This document shows, in pieces, positions 37,440 to 46,875 of a DNA stretch of 64,000 bases. Under the pieces are notes generated by a model. The model saw only the letters and a list, made by a program, of their open reading frames with translations. It was not told the origin of the DNA and did no database searches. The stretch spans positions 2,821,503 to 2,885,502 of the forward strand of contig JAHCIA010000001.1 in NCBI GenBank assembly GCA_026129465.1, read 5' to 3'. Both the position numbers and the translations under genes were made by a program. This DNA comes from Flavobacteriales bacterium. Lineage in GTDB: Bacteria > Bacteroidota > Bacteroidia > Flavobacteriales_F > PHOS-HE28. Positions within the stretch are counted from its first letter, which is position 1; every line of letters begins with the position of its first letter.

Positions 37440-37706
37440 ATGAGCACCGAAACCACCACCAAGCCCACCACCACCATCGTGATCAACCAGAAAAGCATGG
37501 GGCTGGCCCTGCTGCTCTCCTTCCTGTTCGGCCCGCTGGGCATGCTTTTCGCCACCATCGCAGGCGCTGTGGTCATGTTCATCATTGCGGTTCCGGTGGT
37601 GCTGTTCACCGGAGGCCTCGGTCTGTTGTTGACCATCCCCATCGGCATGATCTGGAGCGCATCGGCCGTGAACAGCTACAACCGGAAGCTGGCGGGTGGC
37701 GCTTGA
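37440..37706 (+). CDS. Small membrane protein
   Basis: 88 residues. A Thr-rich N-terminus (MSTETTTKPTTTIVINQKSM) precedes two hydrophobic segments (LALLLSFLFGPLGMLFATIA, VVLFTGGLGLLLTIPIGMIW) and a short tail. It resembles small superinfection-exclusion-like or stress membrane proteins only in general shape. It sits between a sensor kinase and its probable regulator. Function unknown. Confidence 0.7.
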   Translation: MSTETTTKPTTTIVINQKSMGLALLLSFLFGPLGMLFATIAGAVVMFIIAVPVVLFTGGLGLLLTIPIGMIWSASAVNSYNRKLAGGA

Positions 37707-37910
37707 TCGACCCTTGAATATTTTCCGGCAATTACAGATGGTGCGTATGGTATGCATCATATCTATGATGCCGGTCGATCCACCCTACCTAGGACACCGA
37801 TCGAGACTTGCATATTTCGCGGAAAGATCTACTTTGCCCTCCGAAGCCGATATGGGTGATCAGTGTGGAAGGATATCGGCATAGTGACCACATGAATGGT
37901 TCGATCACCC

Positions 37911-38666
37911 ATGAAGCCCAGCCTCACCGCCGTTATCGTAGAGGATGAAGCACGCGCCCTCGCCCACCTGGAGGGCCTGTTGCGCAGGCAGCATCCCGAG
38001 GTGGATCTGCTGGGCAACGCCGTTGATGTGGAAGCCGCCATCGCGCTCGTGCGCCGGGCACAGCCACAGGTGCTCTTCCTCGACATCGAACTGAAGGACC
38101 GCACCTCTTTCGATATCTTGAAGGCCTTGGGTGATGCCCGTCCCCATGTCATCTTCACCACGGCCCACGATGGCTACATGCTACAGGCCATCCGTTTCAG
38201 CTGCCTGGACTACCTGCTGAAGCCCATCGACCCGGCCGAACTACGCGAAGCGGTGGCCAAAGCCCAGGAGGCCGTGCGCAGCGCGGAGCGCCCCGCGCAG
38301 ATGGACATGCTATTGAAGAACATCGATCGCGCCGGAAGTGATCGCGTGATCGCCGTGCCGGTGGCGGATGGATTGGAATTCGTGCACGTGAACGAGATCC
38401 TCGCCTGCGAATCGGACTCCAACTACACCACGCTACATCTGCGCGATGGCAAACGCATGGTGATCTCGCGCAGTATGAAACAGTTCGAGGATCTCCTCCA
38501 GGGCACGGCCTTCATGCGGGTACACAATTCCTGGCTGGTGAGCCTAAAGCACATCCGCAAGTACCTCCGCGGCGATGGCGGCGAGGTGGTGCTTTCCAGC
38601 AACCTGCACGTGCCGGTGGCCAGAAGGAAGAAACAGGAGCTGATGGACTCGTTGGAGATGGTTTGA
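37911..38666 (+). CDS. LytTR-family response regulator
   Basis: 251 residues. Receiver domain with Glu11-Asp12, phospho-acceptor Asp58 in VLFLDIELKDRTSF and Lys in YLLKPID; LytTR domain from about 145, with ILACESDSNYTTLHLRDGKR and FMRVHNSWLVSLKHI. It is probably the partner of the TPR kinase upstream. An alternative start five codons earlier exists. It is similar in layout to the regulator at 20840 but clearly diverged. Confidence 0.93.
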   Translation: MKPSLTAVIVEDEARALAHLEGLLRRQHPEVDLLGNAVDVEAAIALVRRAQPQVLFLDIELKDRTSFDILKALGDARPHVIFTTAHDGYMLQAIRFSCLDYLLKPIDPAELREAVAKAQEAVRSAERPAQMDMLLKNIDRAGSDRVIAVPVADGLEFVHVNEILACESDSNYTTLHLRDGKRMVISRSMKQFEDLLQGTAFMRVHNSWLVSLKHIRKYLRGDGGEVVLSSNLHVPVARRKKQELMDSLEMV

Positions 38667-39092
38667 GATCAGGATAGGATCATGCATGCCCAGGCCACAT
38701 CACACGATCGCCGTTCAGATGGAAGGATCCACCATCCACACAATGACTTCCACCGTCCGCTCGTGCGTGCGGGTTCTCTTGCGATCGACGAATCAGATTT
38801 GGACTCAACATTTAGAACCATGACGACCATGTCTATATCTCTCATTACTGCGGCTCGGGCTCTAGAACGCTTTGGCCTTCTCGTTATCCTGTTCATGTTG
38901 CCGTTCGGCTGGGAGGCCTCGGCGCAGCAGGTGCTCACCAACAAGGACTTGGTCCAGTTGGTAGAATTGGGGATGGGCGAGGAAGTGATCCTGAGCAAGA
39001 TCGCGACCAGCCTGAACGATTTTGACACCAGTACAGAGGCCTTGGTTATACTGAAGAAGGCCGGACTAAGCAGTGCGGTCATTGCCAAAGTA

Positions 39093-39986
39093 GAAGCCAT
39101 CTCAAAATAGTTTGCGCATGAGGATCATGGCACAAGCGAGCTGGACGAAGCCCAGGAAGTTGATGCTGTGATACTCGTAGCGGACCACAGTACGCCTGAA
39201 GTTGTTGAGCCAGGCGAAGCATCGCTCCACCTTCCATCTCCGCTTGTATCTGCGAAGCTCCCTTCCATCTTGGGATTTTGAACGCCCTGCGCGGTTCGGT
39301 GCGATCATGCGGACCTTCCTGCGCTTGAGCTTGCGATCGAGCTGATCGCTATCGTAGGCCTTGTCGCCGATGAGCACTTGGGGCAATTCTTCCATGAAAC
39401 GCGCGGCCAGCGTTTGGGTCACGAGCTTCACTTCGTGGGTGCTGGCTCCGAAGGTCCGTACGGCGATAGGAAGACCAGCAGCGTCTGTGACGACCATGAT
39501 CTTGGTGCCTTTACCTCGCTTAGTCGGGCCGATATGGAGCCCCCTTTTTTGGCACTGGAGAAGGTGCCATCGATGAAGCATTCTGTGATGTCGATCTTCC
39601 CTCTTCGTTTGAGGTCCTGCGCCAAGGCCCACAGCACCTTGTCCCATACGCCCTGCTGACACCAGCGCTGGAAGTACCGATGGCACGACTGGTAAGGAGG
39701 GTAGCGCGGTGGAAGATCCTGCCATCTGGCTCCTGTCCGGCAGATCCATAATACCCCATTGAACACCTCCCGAGCATCCAGTGGCTTCCTGCCACGCGTC
39801 TCGGTCCTCTCTTGAATAGGTGAGAGCAGGTCCTTGACCGCTTCCCACTGGGCGTCCGTGCAGTCCATCGTTTTGGACATCGAAAGAGGACATGCACGGT
39901 GAAAGGATCAAGACCCTCCCTTCTTCGGTTGTCAAACGCCCGTTGTTCATGGCTCAGGACACCTCAACTATTTTTGAGATGGCCTC
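39093..39986 (-). mobile_element. IS5-family insertion sequence, copy 2 (894 bp)
   Basis: Same length, ends and six-frame content as copy 1 at 2099-2992, again flanked by TA (39091-39092, 39987-39988). The two copies appear identical by eye, implying recent transposition. It sits in the same orientation as copy 1, so homologous recombination between them could delete the 37 kb in between. Confidence 0.92.
39102..39880 (-). CDS. IS5-family transposase (copy 2), -1 frameshift
   Basis: Identical in both reading frames to the transposase in copy 1: frame one [19 protein letters not shown] to the A6G5 run at 39540-39550, frame two to MRKLF. The DDE residues are intact, so the element should be active if the frameshift occurs. 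Confidence 0.9.
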
Positions 39987-40615
39987 TAGTGGAAGCGGGC
40001 AACAGCAGCTCCTACAACAAGGTCGTGGATGCCAATGACCCTGCTGCGCCCCACCGGCCAGGCATCTATTATTTCAACGAATCGGGGAACTTGGTGGAGC
40101 TACTGCCCAATGTGACCGCGCAAAGCAAAAGTCGCGGCAATCTGGGTACGCGCATGAGCTATGGCATCGCCAAGACCAAACAGGTGTCGCGCCTCAGCAA
40201 ACCCACCGCGCGCACCCAATTCGATCGGGTGCCGGAGTTCTATTTCTACTTCAACCAACAGGAGGCAGCCTTCGAGCAGAACCTGTACAACTTCTACGGA
40301 TTCGTTTCGGCCACCAGCCCAAACGAGTTCACCTTGGCAAAACTCACCCCCAAGGAAGATGCCCGCGAACTGGAGACCGGTGCGGCCAATTACTACACTT
40401 CCGAGCACGGCATCAGTTCCAAACACGCGGTGGACTTCAGCTTCGACCCCATCGCTCCCGGCATCTACAAGGTGACCCCGATCAACCTCCCATCAGGCGA
40501 GTATTGCTTTGTCTACACCGGAGCAGCACCCAGTGCTTACTCTCAGCAGAAGGTGTTCGACTTTGGTGTGAGATGATTCCTGTGCGCCTATTCCTAACTT
40601 CCAAAACAAACGAAC

Positions 40616-42148
40616 ATGCGGTACATGACAGCACTTTTGACCATGCTCACTTCACTGTGCGCGTTCACTCAAGCCGGTGGGGTGCTCGACCCATCCTTTG
40701 GAACCAATGGAATAGTAACGACGAGTATTGGCCCCGTCAGTGATTGGGCTTCGGACGTTGCTCTGCAAGATGATGGGAAGATTGTTGCCGTTGGCTTCGC
40801 CGGAATTACGTCGAACCCCTTCTCGAATGATTTTGGCACTGCTCGATACACTTCTAGCGGACAACTTGACCCTACTTTCGGGAGTGGAGGAACGGTAATG
40901 ACCCATATCAGCGGAGACGACCAGGCGCGTGCAGTCGGCATCCAACCAGATGGCAAGATTGTCCTCGTGGGAACATCGTCGACGAATAGCAATGGAAACA
41001 TCACGATAGTGCGATACAATGTGAATGGGACACTGGACAATACATTTGGTTCCAATGGAGTAGTTGTACGTAATACCGCGGTGAATGATGCAGGATTTAC
41101 GCTAGCCATTCAACCTGATGGTAAACTACTGGTTGGTGGAAGCGCAACTGTAGGTGGTACATTGCGAATGATAGTTGCCAGATACAACCCCAATGGATTA
41201 TACGACAATTCTTTTGGAACAGGAGGAGAGGTGATATTGAACTTTGGCCATACGGCGGCTGGTGTGTTTGATATGGAAATACTCTTGGATGGAAGAATAC
41301 TTCTCGGAGGCTACTCCGGCAATACCAATGCACGCGATTTTGCGGTAGTACGGCTTAATGCTGATGGCAGTTTGGACGGGAGCTTTGGTACTGGAGGCAG
41401 TCAGATTACTTCGCTATCACCAGGCAATGATTTTGGCCGAGGTCTTGCAATTCAGGATGATGGAAAAATCCTGCTCTGCGGGGATACTAGAATAGGGAAC
41501 GATGTGGCTGCCGCTTTGCTGCGCTATAGTGTCAATGGGATTCTGGATATCACCTTCGGCACCAATGGATTTGTCACCCTAAACCAAGGTCCCGGTGATG
41601 ATATCGCTCAACGCGTCGTCGTTGATAGTGATGGCCGTATTCTCCTCGTTGGACAAGTGGCAGATGGAGCCGCAGTACAACACGCCCTTGTCCGTCACCT
41701 CAGCACTGGTGCCTTGGACATTTCGTTCGGAAGTAATGGCATCGCTTCTCTTCCTAACTCATCTGGATCAGCCTTGGTTCAACAGGCGGATGGTCGCATT
41801 GTAACGGTAGGCAGGATGGTCAACGGAGGCCTCAATGAGTTTTTGGTTACGAGGTACTTCGGGCCACCCACTCATCTAGACAATCCTATTGTCGGAGCTT
41901 CAATCAGGCCACGCATCTATCCCAACCCTTCCGCAGGGAGCTTCACGATCGAGAATCAGACATCCCGACCATTGGGAGCTGAGTTGATGGTCTTGGACGC
42001 CTTAGGTCGTGTGGTGGTGCAACCGTACACCGTGATCGGCACCGATCGCTTCGTTCTGGATCTCGAAGGAGAAGCCAGTGGTGTGTACTTCCTCCGCTTG
42101 ACCACACCGGAAGGGGTATTCACGCGGGAGTTGGTGATACAGCGGTAA
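40616..42148 (+). CDS. Delta-60 repeat protein with T9SS sorting domain
   Basis: 510 residues. A signal peptide ends near CAFTQA. Seven repeats of about 55-60 residues follow, each marked by LD.(S/T)FG..G (LDPSFGTNGIV, LDPTFGSGGTV, LDNTFGSNGVV and so on) and by DGKI.L.G; this is the delta-60/DUF5122 propeller pattern. The C-terminus, RIYPNPSAGSFTIENQ to GVYFLRLTTPEGVFTRELVI, is a T9SS sorting domain. Base composition is clearly more AT-rich than in the flanking core genes. Confidence 0.9.
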   Translation: MRYMTALLTMLTSLCAFTQAGGVLDPSFGTNGIVTTSIGPVSDWASDVALQDDGKIVAVGFAGITSNPFSNDFGTARYTSSGQLDPTFGSGGTVMTHISGDDQARAVGIQPDGKIVLVGTSSTNSNGNITIVRYNVNGTLDNTFGSNGVVVRNTAVNDAGFTLAIQPDGKLLVGGSATVGGTLRMIVARYNPNGLYDNSFGTGGEVILNFGHTAAGVFDMEILLDGRILLGGYSGNTNARDFAVVRLNADGSLDGSFGTGGSQITSLSPGNDFGRGLAIQDDGKILLCGDTRIGNDVAAALLRYSVNGILDITFGTNGFVTLNQGPGDDIAQRVVVDSDGRILLVGQVADGAAVQHALVRHLSTGALDISFGSNGIASLPNSSGSALVQQADGRIVTVGRMVNGGLNEFLVTRYFGPPTHLDNPIVGASIRPRIYPNPSAGSFTIENQTSRPLGAELMVLDALGRVVVQPYTVIGTDRFVLDLEGEASGVYFLRLTTPEGVFTRELVIQR

Positions 42149-42263
42149 TGCAGAACGGTGCGCTTAGGATTGTTCAAACGAGCGCATTGGCGGTGACTGT
42201 GTGAGGATCGATTTGTAGGCGAGCCAATAGGACAGAAGTCGAGAGGAGATAATTCTCTATGCC

Positions 42264-44597
42264 ATGACGCGATGTACCATGAGATACGCACCACAACACA
42301 TTACAAGTGTTCTACTTCTTTGCGCAGTCGCGTTTCCTTGCCAAGCCCAGTTCGGCGCAGGCATCGAGATAGCAGCTGATGTGCCCAATGATCTTCATGG
42401 CCGGATCGGGGCCGTGGATCTGGATGGCGATGGTGACCTGGATCTGGTCTTCAAGACGAATGCGGGCCTGGTCTGGGTGGAGAATATGGATGGGGCGGGC
42501 AACTTCGGAGCGCCAAACCTACTGGCTGGCGCCGTTGCACATTTTGCGGTCGCGGACGTGGATGGCGATAGCGACCAGGATGTGGTCTATGCGGATGGCG
42601 ATGGGCAACTGTTCTGGATCGCGAATCTCGACGGCCTGGGGACCTTCGGCCCTCCACAACTGGTGACCGCAGTTGGCGGGCCTGTGGGGCGACTGCTATG
42701 CGCCGACCTGGATGGCGATGGCCTACCAGAAGTGGCCCTTGCGCTGAATAGTGGTGGGCAAGCCGTCGTGCAAGTGTTCCTCAACACGGGTGGGGCCTTC
42801 GCGCCCGCAATGGTCACTCCCTTCGGCACGGAGGGAAGCGGACTCAGGCTTTTGCATGGTGATATCGATCTGGACGGCAACGCCGATCTGGTGACCCTGG
42901 ATGGCGATGGCATTTTGCGTGTGATGCGCAATGATATCGGGGATGCGGTGGATTGGGGGCTGGTGCAGGTCGCGGAGACCATGCCCGATGCATTGCTTCA
43001 GCTTGTGGATATTGATGATGATGGGGACTTGGACATTCTGATGAGCCAGTCTGGGCTTATGCAATGGGGAAAGAATTTGTCAGCACCAGGTGTGGTGGTC
43101 CCTTTTGTGCTGCACGACATCGCACCGGACGGCGCAGTGAACCATTTTGGCCATGCGCTTCGTCTAGGTTGTGGGCTGGGTGTATCGATCATCCATTATC
43201 AAGGAATAGCGGGCCACCTGTTCTGGTCATTCTTCGACCTGGACGTTGGAGACTTCATCAGGCCCAGTCCGGATATTCTGATCGCAGGTATATCGGCCTT
43301 TGGCATGTTGGCTTCTGCGGACTTGAATGGTGATGGCCGTGAGGACATTATCCACCTGAACCTCTGGAATGCGATGCTGATGTGGTACCCCAATGAGATG
43401 CCTGAGGTGGCAGACCCTGGAAGCGTGAGCATCGCACCATTCGATCCGGTGTGTGAGACCACTGGGCCTTTCATATTAACCAATGGATCACCTGGGGGCG
43501 GGGTGTGGAGTGGACCAGGCGCCAGTGGGTTGGAGTTTCATCCTGCTAACGCGGGTGTGGGGACGTTCACTTTGACCTATCAGGCAGCTGCTCCCTGCCC
43601 AGTGTCGGCCCAGGCGGATATCGTCGTGATCCCCACCACAAGTGAAGGGGTGGAGTTGGTTCCGTTCCCGATCCTGTGTGTTTCAGGAGGAGCCTATCCA
43701 TTGGATATGCACGCCTCACCTTCCACAGGTATTTGGAGTGGTCCGGGGGTGACCAACAATGTTTTCATTCCGCCAGGGGTAGGCGCGTTCACTCTGACCT
43801 ATTCGATCGAGGGATCCTGCATCCAGGTCCAGAGTGACATGGAAGTCATAGGCGCTCCCGTAGCGGTGCTTGTGGAAGGTGATATCAACAATGGGTGTGG
43901 TACGGACCCCTTGGTCTTCGAGGCATATCCACCCGGTGGCACTTGGTCGGGCTTGGCAGGACCGGATGGCGTGGTGCCCCGCTCTTGCGATAATCGTCCG
44001 GCTGCTGGCCAAGTGCTTTACACCTACGCTGCTCCCAACGGTGATTGTGTAGGGAGTACGGGCGAAATTTTGGATCTAAAGGCATGTGTTGCTATTGACC
44101 TCGGACCTGACATCGTGCTCTGCAGCAATGCGGATACCTTGGTCGTGACGTTGTTGCCGCCCTTCAATGGCGGTGCCGGGTTGGGGGGTGACTTTGATCT
44201 GGTGGTGTATAATCCCAACCCGCCAGGGCCACAATTACCCACCGGTTATTTCAGCCCCGATAAACTCCCTGGTGTCTATACGCTCACAGGCATAAGGACG
44301 GCTTCGAACCAGTGTCCCGGATACGACACGCTGCTGGTGGCAGTTGTGGCCGCGCCTGATGTGCTGACGGGGCAGTACGGACCATTGTGCAGCGATGGCG
44401 GGCCGATCGAGCTGTTGGGTGAACCAGCCGGGGGCGTATGGAGTGGCGATGGGGTCATCGGTGGTCAGTTCGATCCCACCGAAGCTGGCACCGGCACTTG
44501 GACGCTGACCTATACCGTGACCGAGAACGAGTGTACGGGATCCGCGAGCACGGATATCCAGGTGAATGGATCCATTCCTGTCGATCCCGGCACTTAA
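42264..44597 (+). CDS. Large secreted FG-GAP/PKD-like repeat protein, N-terminal part (ends at nonsense codon)
   Basis: 777 codons. Signal peptide (alternative ATG at 42279) ending near FPCQAQ. Six FG-GAP-like calcium loops follow (AVDLDGDGDLDLVF, VADVDGDSDQDVVY, CADLDGDGLPEVAL, LVDIDDDGDLDILM and others) to about residue 380. Ig-like surface modules then carry GG.WSGPG motifs. The frame stops at TAA 44595-44597 in IPVDPGT*GPLCAFGDPI, but the same frame continues into the next entry with matching modules. Parallel modules have Tyr at that point (GQYGPLC, GVYGPAC), so one base change from a Tyr codon explains the split. Without the downstream half it lacks a sorting signal. Confidence 0.88.
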   Translation: MTRCTMRYAPQHITSVLLLCAVAFPCQAQFGAGIEIAADVPNDLHGRIGAVDLDGDGDLDLVFKTNAGLVWVENMDGAGNFGAPNLLAGAVAHFAVADVDGDSDQDVVYADGDGQLFWIANLDGLGTFGPPQLVTAVGGPVGRLLCADLDGDGLPEVALALNSGGQAVVQVFLNTGGAFAPAMVTPFGTEGSGLRLLHGDIDLDGNADLVTLDGDGILRVMRNDIGDAVDWGLVQVAETMPDALLQLVDIDDDGDLDILMSQSGLMQWGKNLSAPGVVVPFVLHDIAPDGAVNHFGHALRLGCGLGVSIIHYQGIAGHLFWSFFDLDVGDFIRPSPDILIAGISAFGMLASADLNGDGREDIIHLNLWNAMLMWYPNEMPEVADPGSVSIAPFDPVCETTGPFILTNGSPGGGVWSGPGASGLEFHPANAGVGTFTLTYQAAAPCPVSAQADIVVIPTTSEGVELVPFPILCVSGGAYPLDMHASPSTGIWSGPGVTNNVFIPPGVGAFTLTYSIEGSCIQVQSDMEVIGAPVAVLVEGDINNGCGTDPLVFEAYPPGGTWSGLAGPDGVVPRSCDNRPAAGQVLYTYAAPNGDCVGSTGEILDLKACVAIDLGPDIVLCSNADTLVVTLLPPFNGGAGLGGDFDLVVYNPNPPGPQLPTGYFSPDKLPGVYTLTGIRTASNQCPGYDTLLVAVVAAPDVLTGQYGPLCSDGGPIELLGEPAGGVWSGDGVIGGQFDPTEAGTGTWTLTYTVTENECTGSASTDIQVNGSIPVDPGT
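43878..44480 (+). repeat. Internal direct duplication, first unit
   Basis: It codes for GDINNGCGTDPLVF through CVAIDLGPDIVLCSNADTLV and ends near GGVWSGDGVIGGQFDP. The same block recurs 930 bases (310 residues) later at 44808-45410 with high protein identity, e.g. CVAIDLGPDI(V/E)LCSNADTLV. Confidence 0.8.
44595..44597 (+). other. In-frame TAA splitting a 1489-residue gene
   Basis: TAA replaces an expected Tyr codon (TAC or TAT) in the PG(T/V)YGP(L/A)C motif. Both flanks are in the same frame, with no frameshift. It could be a real nonsense mutation, a sequencing error or stop readthrough. Confidence 0.8.
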
Positions 44598-44627
44598 GGA
44601 CCCCTATGCGCATTTGGGGATCCGATC

Positions 44628-46733
44628 GTGCTTGACCTGGCGCAACCATCCGGTGGAACATGGAGTGGCCCTGGTGTGGTGGGTGACGTCTTCACCCCGC
44701 CCGGACCAGGGTCATTCGTCCTTACCTACACCATACTGGAGCCTTGTGAGCAACAGGCCCAGACCACGATCGAGGTCTTCGGTACGCCTACGATCGAATT
44801 GGTCTCGGGCGATATTGCCAATAGCTGCGGCACCGATCCGCTGCTGTATACCGCCGATCCACCGGGAGGCACTTGGTCGGGCTTGGCAGGGCCAGGCGGT
44901 GTGGTGGATCGCTCTTGTGCCATGCGTCCGGCTGCTGGCCAAGTGCTCTACACCTTTTCTGCTGCCAACGGGGATTGTATTGGGAGCGCAGGTGTGATCC
45001 TGGATCTGAAAGCTTGTGTTGCCATAGACCTCGGGCCTGACATCGAGCTATGCAGCAATGCGGACACCTTGGTCGTGACGTTGCTGCCGCCCTTCAATGG
45101 TGGTGCCGATCTGGATGGGGACTTTGACCTGGTGCTGTATACCCCCAACCCTCCGGGTCCGCCGGTGCCTACTGGTTATTTCAGCCCTGGCAAACCAGCT
45201 GGTATCTATACGCTCACGGGTATGAGGACCGCTGCCAACCAGTGTCCCGGATACGATACGCTGCTGGTAACAGTTGTGGCCGCACCTGAGGTGGACCCTG
45301 GAGTCTACGGGCCAGCATGTAGCATTGATGGGCCGATAACGTTGGAGGGTGATCCGGCGGGCGGGACTTGGAGCGGTACTGGGGTCACTGGTGATCAGTT
45401 CGATCCGGCAACGGGCACACAGACCATTGTCTATACCGTGACGGAAGGGATCTGCACCACCATTGGGAGCGTGAGCATTGAAGTAGAGGAGCCCACCATC
45501 TGGTACGCGGATCAGGATGGGGACGGCCTGGGTGATCCGGCGGTGCAAGTCTTGGCCTGCGAACAGCCCGACGGCTATGTGCCCAATGATCTGGACCCCT
45601 GCCCGTTCCTGCCTTTCATGAGTCCCGGTGACGCCTGTGATGATGGAGATCCCTCCACAGGGAACGATACGGTGGATGTGAACTGTGCATGCGTTGGAGT
45701 GATGATCGACTGCAATGGTGAGGCAGGCGGCACAGCCTTCCTCGACAACTGCGGTGATTGCGTCGGTGGAAACACCGGCGACGTGGCCTGCGAAGCTGAC
45801 TGCAACGGCGACTTCGGTGGCACTGCATTCCTCGACAACTGCGGGGTTTGCGTGGGTGGCAACACAGGTGAGTTGCCCTGTGTGGCCGACTGCAACGGCG
45901 ACTTCGGTGGCACTGCCTTCCTCGACAACTGCGGGGTTTGCGTGGGTGGCAACACTGGTGAGTTGCCCTGTGTGGCCGACTGCAACGGCGACTTCGGTGG
46001 CACTGCCTTCCTCGACAACTGCGGTGACTGCGTTGGGGGCAACACTGGGGAGTTGCCCTGTGTGGCCGACTGCAACGGCGACTTCGGTGGCACTGCCTTC
46101 CTCGACAACTGCGGTGACTGCGTTGGGGGCAACACTGGGGAGTTGCCCTGCGTGGCCGACTGCAACGGCGACTTCGGCGGCACAGCCTTCATCGACAACT
46201 GCGGTGATTGCGTGGGTGGCGACACGGGACTTGCGCCCTGCGCGGATGATTGTCTGGGTGAGCCCGGAGGCGACGCAGAGGTCGATGCCTGCGGGGTGTG
46301 CTATGTAGGTGGCGCTACCAATCCCTCTTGGAACTCCACCTGTGCGGACTGTGTTGGCGTTCCATATGGCCCAGCACAGATAGGTACTCCTTGTGACGAT
46401 GACGATCCGAACACAGAGAATTCATACTGGACGGACGATTGCAACTGTGATATTGGAACTGGTCATGGCAGGCACGATAACCGTTGGAGTGGGGTGTCGA
46501 TCTTCCCGAATCCATCACCGGGCTTTTTCATCATCCGATTCAATGATCTTCAATTGGATCAGATCGAGATGTCGGTGTACAACTCCATGGGTCAAATTGT
46601 CAAGGCACCATATCAGATCGTGGGTTCTTCCGAAGGACTGCTTAACCTGGAGGGTGTACCCTCTGGGTTGTATTACTTGCGTTTGCTCCACGCAAAGGGC
46701 GTCAGGACATACGAGATAGTGATTCAGAGGTGA
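44628..46733 (+). CDS. C-terminal part of the split secreted repeat protein, with T9SS sorting domain
   Basis: It continues the frame of the gene at 42264. It opens with Ig-like modules (GGTWSGPGVVGDVF, GGTWSGTGVTGDQF), then a thrombospondin-3-like link (WYADQDGDGLGDP). Six cysteine-rich 30-residue repeats follow, of type DCNGDFGGTAFLDNCGVCVG then GNTGELPCVA, plus a degenerate seventh. A T9SS sorting domain closes it (VSIFPNPSPGFFIIRFNDLQ to GLYYLRLLHAKGVRTYEIVI). GTG at 44628 is the first possible start, but this piece has no signal peptide and is unlikely to be exported on its own. Confidence 0.85.
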   Translation: MLDLAQPSGGTWSGPGVVGDVFTPPGPGSFVLTYTILEPCEQQAQTTIEVFGTPTIELVSGDIANSCGTDPLLYTADPPGGTWSGLAGPGGVVDRSCAMRPAAGQVLYTFSAANGDCIGSAGVILDLKACVAIDLGPDIELCSNADTLVVTLLPPFNGGADLDGDFDLVLYTPNPPGPPVPTGYFSPGKPAGIYTLTGMRTAANQCPGYDTLLVTVVAAPEVDPGVYGPACSIDGPITLEGDPAGGTWSGTGVTGDQFDPATGTQTIVYTVTEGICTTIGSVSIEVEEPTIWYADQDGDGLGDPAVQVLACEQPDGYVPNDLDPCPFLPFMSPGDACDDGDPSTGNDTVDVNCACVGVMIDCNGEAGGTAFLDNCGDCVGGNTGDVACEADCNGDFGGTAFLDNCGVCVGGNTGELPCVADCNGDFGGTAFLDNCGVCVGGNTGELPCVADCNGDFGGTAFLDNCGDCVGGNTGELPCVADCNGDFGGTAFLDNCGDCVGGNTGELPCVADCNGDFGGTAFIDNCGDCVGGDTGLAPCADDCLGEPGGDAEVDACGVCYVGGATNPSWNSTCADCVGVPYGPAQIGTPCDDDDPNTENSYWTDDCNCDIGTGHGRHDNRWSGVSIFPNPSPGFFIIRFNDLQLDQIEMSVYNSMGQIVKAPYQIVGSSEGLLNLEGVPSGLYYLRLLHAKGVRTYEIVIQR
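44808..45410 (+). repeat. Internal direct duplication, second unit
   Basis: Second copy of the block at 43878: GDIANSCGTDPLLY, PPGGTWSGLAGPGGVV, CVAIDLGPDIELCSNADTLV, GGTWSGTGVTGDQFDP. The offset of 310 codons keeps frame. Confidence 0.8.
45708..46247 (+). repeat. Tandem 90-bp repeat, six units
   Basis: Units begin GACTGCAAYGG at 45708, 45798, 45888, 45978, 46068 and 46158. The middle units are almost identical at DNA level; the outer ones and a partial seventh (46248 on) are diverged. Each unit encodes a 30-residue module with four Cys. Confidence 0.92.
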
Positions 46734-46875
46734 TCGGATCGGATGACTGTAGAAGGTGGCTCGTTGTTCAATCCTCTGGCTTATTGTGTCTATCGACGAC
46801 ACGATTAATTCTGGGGCTTGACTTGCGCATTCGGAGGTAAAGAGTATTTTGGACGTCACAGAAAAAAGTAAGGTC

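Larger units (their letters stand above)
38820..40576 (+). pseudogene. Exported protein gene interrupted by IS copy 2
   Basis: Pieces 38820-39092 and 39989-40576 join in frame after removing the IS and one TA (...VIAKV/VEAGNSSSY...), giving about 286 residues. The signal peptide ends near GWEASAQ. The following LTNKDLVQLVELGMGEEVIL then SKIATSLNDFDTS...LKKAGLSSAVI is a small helical domain found repeatedly in bacterial exported proteins. The C-terminal part (PGIYYFNESGNLVELLPNV...) looks beta-rich and may be surface-associated. The left piece now ends three codons inside the IS, after SK. Confidence 0.85.

Noticed and set aside
45575..46225. 216-codon antisense frame with repeated SPLQSATQGNSPVLPPTQ
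   Set aside because: It only mirrors the 90-bp tandem repeat on the opposite strand of a clear secreted protein gene.
45708..46247. CRISPR-like array
   Set aside because: Units are contiguous 90-bp coding repeats without spacers; no cas genes in the window.
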